A stretch of DNA of 64,000 nt from positions 288,685 to 352,684 of the forward strand of contig NZ_WJIE01000009.1 of the NCBI RefSeq assembly GCF_009649845.1. Direction: 5' to 3'. The DNA is from Polyangium spumosum. GTDB lineage: Bacteria > Myxococcota_A > Polyangia > Polyangiales > Polyangiaceae. Under the pieces are notes generated by a model. It ran no database searches and had not been told where the DNA came from. It saw only the letters and a program-made list of their open reading frames with translations. Each line of letters opens with the position of its first letter. The first letter of the stretch is position 1. Positions 54,394 to 64,000 of this stretch are shown here, piece after piece. Position numbers and translations under genes: made by a program.

Positions 54394-55316
54394 GCGACGC
54401 CCTGCCCACGAACCGGAGGCTCAAGAAGCCCTCGACGCCGCCGATCGTTGCTGCTCCAAAGGATCCGGAGCCGCAACACGACTCGCCGCCGCCGCCCGGG
54501 GCCACGACGAGCACGATCCGCCCGCCGAAGCCGAAGCCCGCGAGGCGCCTGTCGCTCCCGCGGCCGAAGCTCCCGCGCGCGCTGTCGCTTTTTCTCGGCG
54601 TGATGATCGTCCTCTCGGCCTCGATCGCGGTCGCCTGGGGCGCGCGGCGTTACATCATGACGAGCCCGCGCTTCGCGATCCGCACGGTGCTCGTCGACGG
54701 AAACCGCCGCTTGCCCGCCGAGCATGTCGCCGGCGCGGGCGGCGTCACCGTCGGCCGCAACATCTTCGAGCTCGACCTCGAGACCGCGGGCGCCGCCGTC
54801 ACCACCGAGCCCTGGGTCGAGAAGGCCATCGTCACGCGCACGCTCCCGAACACCGTGCGCATCACGGTCGTCGAGCGCGAGGCCTGGGCCGTGGCCACGA
54901 TCGGCGGCGATCTCTACCTCGTCACCCGCGACGGCGACCCGTTCAAGCGCGTGGCCGAAGGTGACCCGATCGACCTGCCCTACGTGACAGGCATCACGCC
55001 CGAGAAGGTCGCCGCGGACCGGCCCGGCGTGGTGAACGCGCTGCGTCGCGCGCTCGACGTGGTCGAGGACATGGATCGCGCGGGCATCAGCAAGCGTTAC
55101 CCCATCCAGGAGGTCCACCTCGAGCGCGACGGCACGATCGTCATGACGATCGGCAAGGACGCGATCTCGCTTTACCTGGGCCAGACGAGGTTCCGCGAGA
55201 AGATCGAGCAGGCCGCGCGTGTCTTGCTGGAGCTCTCGAAGCGCAAGGCCAACCCCTCGGTGATCTTCCTCGACAACGAGGCGCACCCCGAGCGCGTCGT
55301 CGTGAGGATGCGATGA
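54390..55316 (+). CDS. ftsQ: cell division protein FtsQ
   Basis: 308 aa bitopic protein. About 70 residues of Pro/Lys-rich cytoplasmic tail, one membrane helix ([20 protein letters not shown]), a POTRA domain ([19 protein letters not shown]) and the FtsQ beta domain ([21 protein letters not shown]). Scaffolds FtsL/FtsB at the septum. Sequence is followed by a 154-bp gap to ftsA, the first real break in the cluster. Confidence 0.92.
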
Positions 55317-55341
55317 ACTCGCGCGTGACGTCGTCCTACGC

Positions 55342-55379
55342 TCGGGGCTTCGGATCGCCTTCGGCGTCCTGCGCCCCGA
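55342..55379. other. inverted repeat in the ftsQ-ftsA gap
   Basis: TCGGGGC (55342-55348) pairs with GCCCCGA (55373-55379). The 154-bp gap otherwise holds no gene; it is the likely site of an internal ftsAZ promoter or an attenuator, though no clear promoter hexamers are seen. Confidence 0.35.
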
Positions 55380-55470
55380 ACCCCGTCTCGAAATTTGGCC
55401 GTCGCCCGCGGCCCATGTCAGCGTCGCCCTGCTTCGAGAGGCGCATGGCCTCCGTATCGGGTGGACGCGA

Positions 55471-56793
55471 ATGAAGAGCAGGATGGACCAGAGCGAGATT
55501 GTCGTTGGTCTCGACATCGGGACGACGAAGGTGTCTGCCGTCGTCGGCGAGGTCGACGACGATGGCATCACCATCCTCGGCGTGGGCAATGTCCCGTGCC
55601 GCGGGCTGCGCAAGGGCATCGTCGCGAACATCGACTGGACGGTCCGGTCGATCGCGGAGGCCATCGAGGCCGCGCAGACGATGGCCGGCGTCGAGATTCG
55701 CACGGTGTATGCGGGCGTCGCGGGCAACCACATCCGCGGCCAGTCCTCGGACGGCGTGGTCGCCGTGGGCGCCGGAGAGGTGACGGACGTCGACGTGGAC
55801 CGCGTCCTCGAGGGCGCGCGCGCCATTCCGATCGACGCCGACCGGCAGATCCTGCACGCCCTGCCGCGCGAGTTCACGGTCGACAACCAGGACGGTATTC
55901 GTGACCCCGTGGGAATGAGCGGCGTTCGCCTCGGCGTGAAGGTGAACCTCATCACGGCGGCCACGTCCTGCGTGCAAAACGTGGTCCGTTGCGCCGAGCG
56001 TTGCGGATTGACCGTGGCCGACGTGGTCCTCGAGCCGCTCGCGAGCGCCGAGGCCGTCCTCTCGGAGGACGAAAAAGAGATCGGCGTGGCCGTGATCGAT
56101 ATCGGCGGCGGTACGACGGATTTGCTGATTTACGTGGACGGCGGAATCGCGCACGCGAGCGTGATTCCGGCCGGCGGGAACAACGTGACGGCGGATCTCG
56201 CGGCGGGCCTGCGCACGCCGATGGCCGAGGCGGAGCGGCTGAAGCGTAATTTCGGCTGCGCGCTCGGGCGGATGGTGGCGGACGACGAGGAGGTCGAGGT
56301 GCCGGGCGTCGGCGGGCATCCGCCGCGCAAGGTGCCTCGCCGGGTGCTCTCGGACATCATCGAGCCGCGGATCGAGGAGATCTTCGCGGTGATCCGCAAG
56401 CGGATCGAGGACGCGGGCCTGCTCGATCAGCTCGCGGCGGGCGCGGTCCTCACGGGCGGCGCGGTGCTCATGGAAGGCATGAGTGAATTCGCCGAGGAGA
56501 TCCTGGGTATGCCGGTTCGTCTCGGTGTACCGGTCGGGATGCGTGGAATCACGCAGCTCGTGGCGGGCCCGCAATATGCCACGGGCGTGGGGCTGCTCCA
56601 CTACGGGGCGAGCCAGCTCCGCCAGGCGCGCGAGCCGCGCGTCCTCGTGGAGTCGTCGCCGCCGCCGCCGCGCCAGACCGCGCCGCGCGTGACGGCGCCA
56701 TCGAGGCCGGATCGACGGGAGATGCCCGAGGAGTCGGTCGTCGAAAAACGTCAAGGGGGTCGGTTCTGGAATTGGTTGCGCGCAGCTTTCTGA
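55471..56793 (+). CDS. ftsA: cell division protein FtsA
   Basis: 440 aa actin-like ATPase tethering FtsZ to the membrane. VVGLDIGTTKVSAVVGEV (phosphate 1), the 1C subdomain, VIDIGGGTTDLLIYVDGG (phosphate 2), VLTGGAVLMEGM (adenosine), and a C-terminal amphipathic helix RFWNWLRAAF for membrane binding after a basic, Pro-rich linker. The start MKSRMDQSEI is the first ATG giving the family N-terminus. Confidence 0.96.
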   Translation: MKSRMDQSEIVVGLDIGTTKVSAVVGEVDDDGITILGVGNVPCRGLRKGIVANIDWTVRSIAEAIEAAQTMAGVEIRTVYAGVAGNHIRGQSSDGVVAVGAGEVTDVDVDRVLEGARAIPIDADRQILHALPREFTVDNQDGIRDPVGMSGVRLGVKVNLITAATSCVQNVVRCAERCGLTVADVVLEPLASAEAVLSEDEKEIGVAVIDIGGGTTDLLIYVDGGIAHASVIPAGGNNVTADLAAGLRTPMAEAERLKRNFGCALGRMVADDEEVEVPGVGGHPPRKVPRRVLSDIIEPRIEEIFAVIRKRIEDAGLLDQLAAGAVLTGGAVLMEGMSEFAEEILGMPVRLGVPVGMRGITQLVAGPQYATGVGLLHYGASQLRQAREPRVLVESSPPPPRQTAPRVTAPSRPDRREMPEESVVEKRQGGRFWNWLRAAF

Positions 56794-56959
56794 GCTGACG
56801 CACGAGGGTAAATTTCGTAAAACGAAGTCGCGATACGGAAAGACTTGAGTGATTGATAGGCGGTTTCGCGGGGGAGAGGCACCCCACGGAGTCGCCCTCG
56901 GGAGCAGGCGAGGCTCCCTTGGCCCCGAGCGGCCGGAAAGAAATCCCGGGAGGCGTTTC

Positions 56960-58291
<1,332 letters not shown>

Positions 58292-58331
58292 TCCGGCCGG
58301 GGGGGCGGGCCTGCCGGGTGTGCCGGCTTGG

Positions 58332-58359
58332 TTGACAGCCCCCAGGGGCGACTTATCGT
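58332..58359 (+). promoter_or_regulatory. sigma70 promoter of dnaJ
   Basis: TTGACA at 58332-58337, 16-bp spacer, TATCGT at 58354-58359, about 47 bp before the dnaJ ATG. No CIRCE or sigma32-type element is seen. Confidence 0.5.
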
Positions 58360-58405
58360 CTCACGGCCCTGCGGCCTGTTCGGCCGCCCCCCTGTCGCCG
58401 CGATC

Positions 58406-59527
58406 ATGAGTCAAAAACGGGATTTTTACGAGGTCCTCGGGCTGTCGAAGGAAGCTTCGACCGACGAGATCCGCAAAGCGTACAGGGCGGCTGCCCTCAA
58501 GAACCACCCGGACCGCAACCCGGGCGACAAGGAAGCCGAGGCCCGCTTCAAAGAGGCCACCGAGGCTTACCAGGTCCTCTCGGACGACCAGAAGCGCGCT
58601 CGGTACGACCGCTTCGGCCACGCGGGCGTCGAAGGCATGCCCGACATGGGCGGCCAGGACATCTTCACGCACTTCCAGGACATCTTCTCCGAGCTGTTCG
58701 GCGGCTTCGGCGGAGGTGGCTTCGGCGGCCAAGGACAACGTCGCTCCCGCGGCCCGGCCCGCGGGCAGGACCTGCGCGTCGAGCAGCGCCTCACCTTGCG
58801 CGAGGCGATGACCGGAACGAAGCGCGAGGTCGTCCTGCGCACGCCCGTCGCCTGCGAGGAGTGCCAGGGCAGCGGCGCCAAACCCGGCACGAAGCGCAAG
58901 ACGTGCGGCGTGTGCGAGGGCGCCGGCCAGGTGTCCACCGCGCGCGGGTTCGTCATGTTCACGCAGACCTGCCCCGAGTGCCGCGGCGAGGGCACGGTCG
59001 TCAAGACCCCGTGTACCTCGTGCCACGGCCAGGGCGCGGTCGAGAAGTCGCGCAAGGTCGTGGTGAACTTCCCCGCCGGCATCGACGCGGGCCAGCGCCT
59101 CCGCGTGCCCGGACAAGGCATGCCCGGCGCGCTCGGCGGCCCGTCCGGCGACCTCTACGTCGACGTCGACCTCGTGCAAGACGAGCGCTTCGAGCGCGAC
59201 GGCGCCGACCTCGTGACGCGCGCCGTCGTCTCCTTCGCCACCGCGACGCTCGGCGGCTCGTCCGAGATCGAGCTGCCCGACGAGAGCAAGGTCAGCGTCG
59301 ACATCCCCGCGGGCACGCAGCCCGGCGAGGTGATCACCGTGCGTGGCAAGGGCATGCCGCGCGTCGACGGCCGCGGCCGCGGCTCGCTCCAGGCGGTCGT
59401 GCAGGTCCAGGTGCCGAAGCAGATTTCGGCCCGCGCGCAGGAGCTCTTGAAGGAGCTCCAGGCCGAGCTCGGCCACGAGCACGAGGACGAGGGCGCCGAG
59501 GCCAAGGCGGCGGCGACCTCGTCCTGA
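58406..59527 (+). CDS. dnaJ: chaperone protein DnaJ
   Basis: 373 aa type I Hsp40. J domain with HPD in LKNHPDRNPGD, a Gly/Phe-rich segment (FGGFGGGGFGGQGQ), four zinc-finger repeats CEECQGSG, CGVCEGAG, CPECRGEG and CTSCHGQG, and the two-barrel C-terminal substrate domain. Stimulates DnaK ATPase and delivers substrates. Stands apart from dnaK. The ATG 58406 (MSQKRDFYEVLG) is chosen over an upstream in-frame start. Confidence 0.95.
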   Translation: MSQKRDFYEVLGLSKEASTDEIRKAYRAAALKNHPDRNPGDKEAEARFKEATEAYQVLSDDQKRARYDRFGHAGVEGMPDMGGQDIFTHFQDIFSELFGGFGGGGFGGQGQRRSRGPARGQDLRVEQRLTLREAMTGTKREVVLRTPVACEECQGSGAKPGTKRKTCGVCEGAGQVSTARGFVMFTQTCPECRGEGTVVKTPCTSCHGQGAVEKSRKVVVNFPAGIDAGQRLRVPGQGMPGALGGPSGDLYVDVDLVQDERFERDGADLVTRAVVSFATATLGGSSEIELPDESKVSVDIPAGTQPGEVITVRGKGMPRVDGRGRGSLQAVVQVQVPKQISARAQELLKELQAELGHEHEDEGAEAKAAATSS

Positions 59528-59536
59528 CCTACCGCA

Positions 59537-60781
59537 TCAAGCGTCCGACAAACCCAACCAAGCCCCGAGACAAGCGAGCCCGAACGCGAGCGGCGCGCAC
59601 GCCAGCGCGATCACCACCGCCACCGGCGCCGCCAGCCCGAGCAACACGATCGTCCCGCCGATCGCCAGCAGCGCGCTGATCGCCGGCTCGAGCACGCTCC
59701 GCGCCGCCGACGCGCGCGCCACGATCCACCCCGCGAACAGGAACGACAGGAGCGCCGCGCTCGCCAGGAGGAGCAGCGGCGCGATCGCGTTCGACGCGTC
59801 CCTGTCGATCGCCGTGAACTCGAAGCCGAGCCTGCGCCCGAGCACCACGGCGCCCACGAGCATCGCCGTGATCACGCCCGTCGTCACGAGCATGCCGAGC
59901 CCGATCCAGAAGAACGAGATCCCCCGGTCCGAGCGCTTCATCGCCTCGCGTATCGCCTTGAGCGACGGCGGCGCGAGCGGGTGGCGGCGCGACTTCTTCG
60001 GCTCGCGTTCGCGCTCGCGCTCGTGTTCGCGGGGCTCGACCTTCGCCTTCTCCGCGTTACGCGCGAGCACGTCGCGCCACCCGAGCACGGCGATCACCGC
60101 GCCGGCCACGATGATCGGGATCGTCGCGAGCACCGACGCCGGCCCTCGGGCGAACGCCACGTGGTGCGCGACCGCGTTGCCCGCCGCGGCCAGCACCCAC
60201 GCGCCGTTGAACCAGCCGCCGCCCATGCGGCCCTGCGGATCACGGCCGAGCGCGAAGCCCCACCACGTCGCGAGGCTCGTCGCCGCCACCGTCGTGAGCG
60301 CCGTGCGCGCCGGATCGACCAGCGAGAACGGCCGCCCGATCAGGAACAGCGCGCTCTTCAGCGTCATGAACCCGAGCGCCGCCGCCGCCGCGTACATGAT
60401 CACGTCCACCGGCCGGTGTTGCCCCACGCGCAGCCGGAACGCGGGCGTCGCCGCGGCGACCTTGAGCCCCTCCTCGAGCGGCGCGGCCACGAGGTAGGCG
60501 TACACGAGCGCCGCCAGATCGATCCCCACGACCTCCTTGCGAGGCCCGAGCACGCCCGTGAGCGCGCGCTCGAGCAGCTCCGCCGGCACACACGCGAGCA
60601 TGCCGAGCGCGAACGTCGCGACGACGGAGCGAGGGCTCGACGGTCGGAGCTGGTCCCGCGAGGCGAACCCCACGGAGAACGCGACGGGCGCGAGCAACGC
60701 GAGCAGGCCGAGGAGGATCTGGAGGACGAACAACGTTCTAGAAGTGGAGCCCCAGCACGGCGGTGCCGGTGACCGCGGCAC
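59537..60781 (-). CDS. PrsW-family intramembrane protease-like protein
   Basis: 414 aa, eight to ten hydrophobic segments. PrsW hallmarks: PLEEGLKV (paired Glu103-Glu104 and Lys) in one helix and MYAAAAALGFMTLKSALF followed by a NAVAHHVAF helix. PrsW in Bacillus cleaves anti-sigma factors; target here unknown. A charged Arg/Glu repeat segment (EREREREPKKSRRH) splits the protein, and C-terminal helices extend beyond the usual PrsW core. The ATG at 60781 overlaps the upstream barrel gene by 44 bp; a TTG at 60733 would avoid most of the overlap and is an alternative. Confidence 0.7.
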   Translation of the reverse strand: MPRSPAPPCWGSTSRTLFVLQILLGLLALLAPVAFSVGFASRDQLRPSSPRSVVATFALGMLACVPAELLERALTGVLGPRKEVVGIDLAALVYAYLVAAPLEEGLKVAAATPAFRLRVGQHRPVDVIMYAAAAALGFMTLKSALFLIGRPFSLVDPARTALTTVAATSLATWWGFALGRDPQGRMGGGWFNGAWVLAAAGNAVAHHVAFARGPASVLATIPIIVAGAVIAVLGWRDVLARNAEKAKVEPREHEREREREPKKSRRHPLAPPSLKAIREAMKRSDRGISFFWIGLGMLVTTGVITAMLVGAVVLGRRLGFEFTAIDRDASNAIAPLLLLASAALLSFLFAGWIVARASAARSVLEPAISALLAIGGTIVLLGLAAPVAVVIALACAPLAFGLACLGAWLGLSDA

Positions 60782-61556
60782 CGTAGCTCGAACCTTCGGC
60801 CTTGAGCACCTCGGCCTGCGCGCGCTGGAGGCTCGTGATGTTCGGGTCGCTCTGGATCTGCGTGACCTGCGAGGGATCGAGGCCCGGCCGCGTCAGGCCG
60901 AGCAGCTCGGCGCTCGCGCTCACGCCGAGGGAGAAGATGGGCGTGATGTAGTAGTCGAGCCCGGCCTGACCGCGCACGTAAAACCCGTGGATTTGCGTGT
61001 TCTGCAGCGCCTCGGCGGCCGCGCCGCTCTGCAGCGCGCTCTTGAAGCTGCCGAGCGCCGTGTAGCCCGCGCCGAGCTCGAAGTGCGGCTCGAGGTTGCC
61101 GAGCGGCAGGTGCAGGCCGAGCTCGCCGCCGACGCTGAAGAGGTCCCACGCTTGGAAGAAGCCCACGCGGCCGCGCGCGCCGAGCGTGATGAAGAGCAGC
61201 CGCAGGCCGAGGCCCGCGCCGACCACCGGGCCGCTCGACTGCGTCTCGATGAACCCTGCGCTGAAGTTCTGCTCGTCGATGTTGAAGGTCCGGAGCCCCA
61301 CGTGCTGGAAGCCGCCTTCGGCCTCCAGGTAAAACCACTCGAGCCCGCGGCCCGAGTCGCTGCTCTTCGCGTCGTCGAGGTCTCGCTGCGTCTCCGACGC
61401 GGCCGGCGCCGCCTGGGCCTGCATCGGCGGCGGCGGCGCGAGCCCTCCGGCCGACATGTCCTGTGCGTCTGCGGTTTGAACGTAAGCCAAGGATACGAGC
61501 AAGACCGCGGAGGCGAGCGTCATCCCGGCGAGCCGGGTCGTGCGTTTGTTCGTCAC
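60738..61556 (-). CDS. outer-membrane beta-barrel protein
   Basis: 272 aa. Signal peptide (GMTLASAVLLVSLAYVQTADA), a Pro/Ala linker, then alternating hydrophobic strands with aromatic ends (WFYLEAEGGFQHVGL, GVVGAGLGLRLLFITLG-type) closing with a C-terminal LGLHF, typical of a barrel signature. Function unknown. GTG start overlaps the yacG stop by 4 bp (GTGA), so yacG, this gene and the PrsW-like gene form one operon. Confidence 0.72.
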   Translation of the reverse strand: MTNKRTTRLAGMTLASAVLLVSLAYVQTADAQDMSAGGLAPPPPMQAQAAPAASETQRDLDDAKSSDSGRGLEWFYLEAEGGFQHVGLRTFNIDEQNFSAGFIETQSSGPVVGAGLGLRLLFITLGARGRVGFFQAWDLFSVGGELGLHLPLGNLEPHFELGAGYTALGSFKSALQSGAAAEALQNTQIHGFYVRGQAGLDYYITPIFSLGVSASAELLGLTRPGLDPSQVTQIQSDPNITSLQRAQAEVLKAEGSSYGAAVTGTAVLGLHF

Positions 61557-61786
61557 GTTTCTTCGTCTCCCTTCGCTTCGTCGAAGTCGTCCTCCCTGAG
61601 CGCCCCCTCGCCCTCCAGCATGCTCGTGTCGACGGGCGGGCCTGGCACGCGGTAGCCGCCCGTGAACCAGCGCTCCAGGTCGAGCATCTTGCACCGGGCC
61701 GAGCAGAAGGGCCGCGCCTTGTTTTCGGGCCCGAGCACGGCCTCTCGGCCGCACTGGGGGCAAACGGGTCGGGAGGACGCTCCCAT
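61553..61786 (-). CDS. yacG: YacG-type zinc protein (DNA gyrase inhibitor)
   Basis: 77 aa. Four cysteines at 9, 12, 28 and 32 (VCPQCGREAV and RPFCSARCKMLDLERWF) match the zinc ligands of E. coli YacG, which binds GyrB and blocks DNA binding. The acidic C-terminus (GEGALREDDFDEAKGDEE) is longer than in E. coli. First gene of a three-gene minus-strand operon; divergent from the vWA-like lipoprotein with 48 bp between them. Confidence 0.88.
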   Translation of the reverse strand: MGASSRPVCPQCGREAVLGPENKARPFCSARCKMLDLERWFTGGYRVPGPPVDTSMLEGEGALREDDFDEAKGDEET

Positions 61787-61834
61787 GATGGCGCTAACGT
61801 AGCAGCCTCCCGGGCGAGCATGTAGCCTCGCTCC

Positions 61835-63634
61835 ATGCGCTCGTGGAACACGCCCGCGGCATTCGTGCTCGCCGCGGCGCTCCCTCTCGGATGTGCGGGC
61901 CGCGCAGCTCTCGACCCGACCCTCGGCGACGAAGACGCCGGCGCCGACGCTTCCGTCCCGCCGATCGAGGCCAGTCCGCCCCCCGCGGCCGCCCGCGCCG
62001 ACAAGCTCGATCTTTTGCTCGTCGTCGACAACTCGCGCAACCTCGACGCCGCGCAGGGCCTGCTCGTCGAGACCTTGCCTTACCTGCTCGACAGGCTCAC
62101 GCGCCCGGCGTGCGTGAACGGCTTCGGCACCATCGTCTCGGAGACGGAGAGCGTCGACGAGCCTTGCCCCATCGGCGTGCGTGACTTCGCGCCTGTCACG
62201 GACATCCACATCGGCGTCATCTCCACGAGCATCGGCGGGCACGGCGCGGACATCTGCAGCCCGACGAGCGCGACGTTCGACCCCACGGCCAACGATCGCG
62301 CGCGCCTGCTGAGCCGCGCCGCGAGCGGAGGCGCCGTGCCCACGTGGCAAAACAAGGGCTTCCTCGCGTGGGATCCGGCCCAGGTGATGGACCCGCCCGG
62401 CGACGCGGACCTCGGCTCGTTCGGCGCGAAGCTCGCCGAGATGGTGGGCGGCGTCGGCACGAAGGGTTGCGGCTACGAGGCGCAGCTCGAGAGCATCTAC
62501 CGCTTCCTCGTCGACCCCGAGCCGTACCTCGACATCACCGTCGACGGCAACAAGGCCGTGCCGAGCGGCGTCGACGACGTCCTCCTGCAGCAACGCGCCG
62601 ACTTCCTCCGCCCGGACTCGCTCGTCGCCGTCCTCCTGCTGACGGACGAGGACGACTGCTCGACGCGTGACGGCGGCCAGTACTACGTCGTCAACCAGGC
62701 CGTGGGCGCCGACGGCAAGCCCTTCCGCATGCCTCGTGCTCGCAGCGTCTGCGCCGCGTCCCCGGACGATCCTTGCTGCGTCTCCTGCGCGCAGACCACG
62801 CCGGCCGGCTGCGTCCCCGCCGAGTCCGACCCCGCCTGCGCGACGCCCGCCGAGCCCCTCGAGGATCCCATCAACCTGCGCTGCTTCGACCAGAAGCGCC
62901 GCTTCGGCATCGATTTCCTCTACCCGATCTCGCGCTACGTCGACGGCTTCGGCAGCAAGGTCGTCGCCAACCGCGCGGGCGAGCTCGTGGTCAACCCGCT
63001 CTACGAGGGCGGGCGCCCGAGCGAGCTCGTCTTCTTCGCCGGCATCCTCGGCGTGCCCTGGCAGGACGTCGCGGTGGATCCCAAGGCGCTCGCGACGGGT
63101 GTCCGGCCCGCGATGGAGATCGACTGGCGCCTCGTGCTCGGTGACCCCGAGACCGGCGAGCCGCCGGCCGATCCCCTGATGTTGCCCTCGATCGATCCGC
63201 GTGAAGGCTTCCACCCGCTCACGGGCGCCCCGGTCGCGCCGCCCTCGGCCTCGAGCGCGCTCGAGAACCCCATCAACGGCCACGAGCGCGTGATCGAAGG
63301 TCGCGACGACCTCCAGTACGCGTGCATCTACCCGCTGCGCGTGCCCAAGGCGTGCATGGGCCAGCCCGACTGCGAGTGCGCGGGCGTGGACGCCCCGACG
63401 AACCCCCTCTGCCAGAACCCCGACGGCAGCTACGGCGCCACGCAACGCTTCGCCCGCGCCGTGCCCGCCACGCGCCCGCTCGCCGTCATGAAGGAGCTCG
63501 GCACCCAGGCCGTCGTCGCCTCGATCTGCGCCGACAAGGTCGGCTCACCCGCGCAGCCGACCTTCGGCTACAGGCCCGCCGTCGACGTCCTGCTCCGCTC
63601 CATCCGCCGCAGGCTCGCCTCGCCCGACGGCTGA
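61835..63634 (+). CDS. large lipoprotein with vWA-like segment
   Basis: 599 aa. Signal and lipobox LPLGC (Cys20), an acidic Pro/Ala linker, then DLLLVVDNSRNL, a D-x-S-type start of a von Willebrand factor A-like domain, with VAVLLLTDEDDCS as the second acidic strand. Many Cys occur in pairs or clusters (CCVSCAQTTPAGC, CMGQPDCECAG), probably disulfides. Similar myxobacterial lipoproteins are uncharacterised. Divergent from yacG and convergent with the PDZ gene. Confidence 0.7.
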   Translation: MRSWNTPAAFVLAAALPLGCAGRAALDPTLGDEDAGADASVPPIEASPPPAAARADKLDLLLVVDNSRNLDAAQGLLVETLPYLLDRLTRPACVNGFGTIVSETESVDEPCPIGVRDFAPVTDIHIGVISTSIGGHGADICSPTSATFDPTANDRARLLSRAASGGAVPTWQNKGFLAWDPAQVMDPPGDADLGSFGAKLAEMVGGVGTKGCGYEAQLESIYRFLVDPEPYLDITVDGNKAVPSGVDDVLLQQRADFLRPDSLVAVLLLTDEDDCSTRDGGQYYVVNQAVGADGKPFRMPRARSVCAASPDDPCCVSCAQTTPAGCVPAESDPACATPAEPLEDPINLRCFDQKRRFGIDFLYPISRYVDGFGSKVVANRAGELVVNPLYEGGRPSELVFFAGILGVPWQDVAVDPKALATGVRPAMEIDWRLVLGDPETGEPPADPLMLPSIDPREGFHPLTGAPVAPPSASSALENPINGHERVIEGRDDLQYACIYPLRVPKACMGQPDCECAGVDAPTNPLCQNPDGSYGATQRFARAVPATRPLAVMKELGTQAVVASICADKVGSPAQPTFGYRPAVDVLLRSIRRRLASPDG

Positions 63635-63637
63635 ACG

Positions 63638-64000
63638 TCAGTCCACCCGCACCGCCGCGTACAGCGCCTCGCCGTCGCGCCGCAGCCGCACGAGCAGCGT
63701 CCCCGGCCGCTTCGCCTTGTCCACCACGTGCAGGAAATCCTCGCCGCCCTGGATGGCCTTGCCGTTCACCTCCAGCACCACGTCGCCGACCTCGAGCTCA
63801 CCCGCCGCCGCGCCGCGTGGATCGAGCCCGTCGATACGCGCCCCGCCTCCGAACGCGTCGCTCACCGACACGCCCACCGTCTTGCGCGGGCCGACGTCCT
63901 CCGGCTTCGGCGCCTCCTTCTCCTCGGCGTCCGGCTTCGCCAGCACCACGCGCTTGACCTTCTCGTCCGCGCCGTGCCGGACCACGAGCCGCATCGACGC
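63638..64000 (-). CDS. PDZ-domain protein, C-terminal part (runs off the window)
   Basis: About 120 residues seen; the frame is open to the edge, so the N-terminus lies beyond it. An acidic/Lys-rich segment (KPDAEEKEAPKPEDVG) is followed by a PDZ domain (VSDAFGGGARIDGLDPRGAA, LEVGDVVLEVNGKAI, LLVRLRRDGEALYAAVRV) of the HtrA/DegP second-PDZ type. A serine-protease domain upstream is likely but unseen. Ends 3 bp after the convergent lipoprotein stop. Confidence 0.65.
   Translation of the reverse strand, partial: ASMRLVVRHGADEKVKRVVLAKPDAEEKEAPKPEDVGPRKTVGVSVSDAFGGGARIDGLDPRGAAAGELEVGDVVLEVNGKAIQGGEDFLHVVDKAKRPGTLLVRLRRDGEALYAAVRVD

Overview
The window is high-GC DNA (roughly 70% by eye) with strong GC-ending codon bias. 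Many enhancer-binding and receiver proteins, abundant lipoproteins with low-complexity linkers, a TonB/AgmX-type protein and a 12-unit Cys-rich repeat protein point to a large-genome myxobacterium, probably of the Sorangium/Polyangium group. This is inference from gene content; no rRNA or other taxonomic marker is present, and I saw no tRNA gene, CRISPR array, integrase or transposase.

Layout. 1-12.7 kb: a 2-oxoacid dehydrogenase E2 (its start codon probably ends on base 1), an M48 peptidase, a MauG-type cytochrome c peroxidase, then a tightly overlapping prfB-lysS-lolC/E-lolD operon whose prfB keeps the classical +1 programmed frameshift, and a giant Cys-rich lipoprotein. 13-19.8 kb: GMC oxidoreductase, AstA-like acyltransferase, FGE-sulfatase-like lipoprotein, aroE, lepB and an arrestin-like (Spo0M-type) protein. 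19.8-25.6 kb: an accessory island. 25.8-40.6 kb: ftsH, lipoproteins, a sigma factor, an iron module (bfd, bfr), an NtrC-type activator followed by a probable sigma54-controlled receiver, queA-tgt, a GspC-like protein, a MshEN-receiver-TPR protein, a TonB/AgmX-type protein and a B12-binding protein. 40.9-58.3 kb: a complete division and cell-wall (dcw) cluster, mraZ-rsmH-ftsL-ftsI-murE-murF-mraY-murD-ftsW-murG-murC-ftsQ-ftsA-ftsZ, mostly with 1-4 bp overlaps and lacking murB and ddl. 58.4-64 kb: dnaJ, a PrsW-type membrane protease, an outer-membrane barrel protein, yacG, a von Willebrand-like lipoprotein and the end of a PDZ protein.

The most striking content is the island at about 19.8-25.5 kb. 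It encodes a 1423-residue protein that reads, in order, as calcineurin-like phosphoesterase, NACHT/STAND NTPase, HEAT-like repeats and a C-terminal HipS-like (HipA N-subdomain) antitoxin module. The gene overlaps by 4 bp with a HipT-type Ser/Thr kinase toxin that retains the S-I-S loop and all catalytic residues. No HipB is present. The natural reading is a toxin-antitoxin pair whose antitoxin half has been welded onto an immune-type sensor ATPase. The island is bracketed by a 144-bp duplication of the 3' end of the arrestin-like gene (85% identical, differences mostly silent), which resembles elements that integrate into a gene and supply a replacement 3' end. Other observations include 39-bp palindromic elements inserted in frame, in the same codon phase, in lysS and aroE with a compensatory stem change, a sigma54 promoter with an upstream 18-bp palindrome, a Fur-like box over the bfd promoter, an MraZ-type operator, and a four-hairpin array before the mraZ promoter region.
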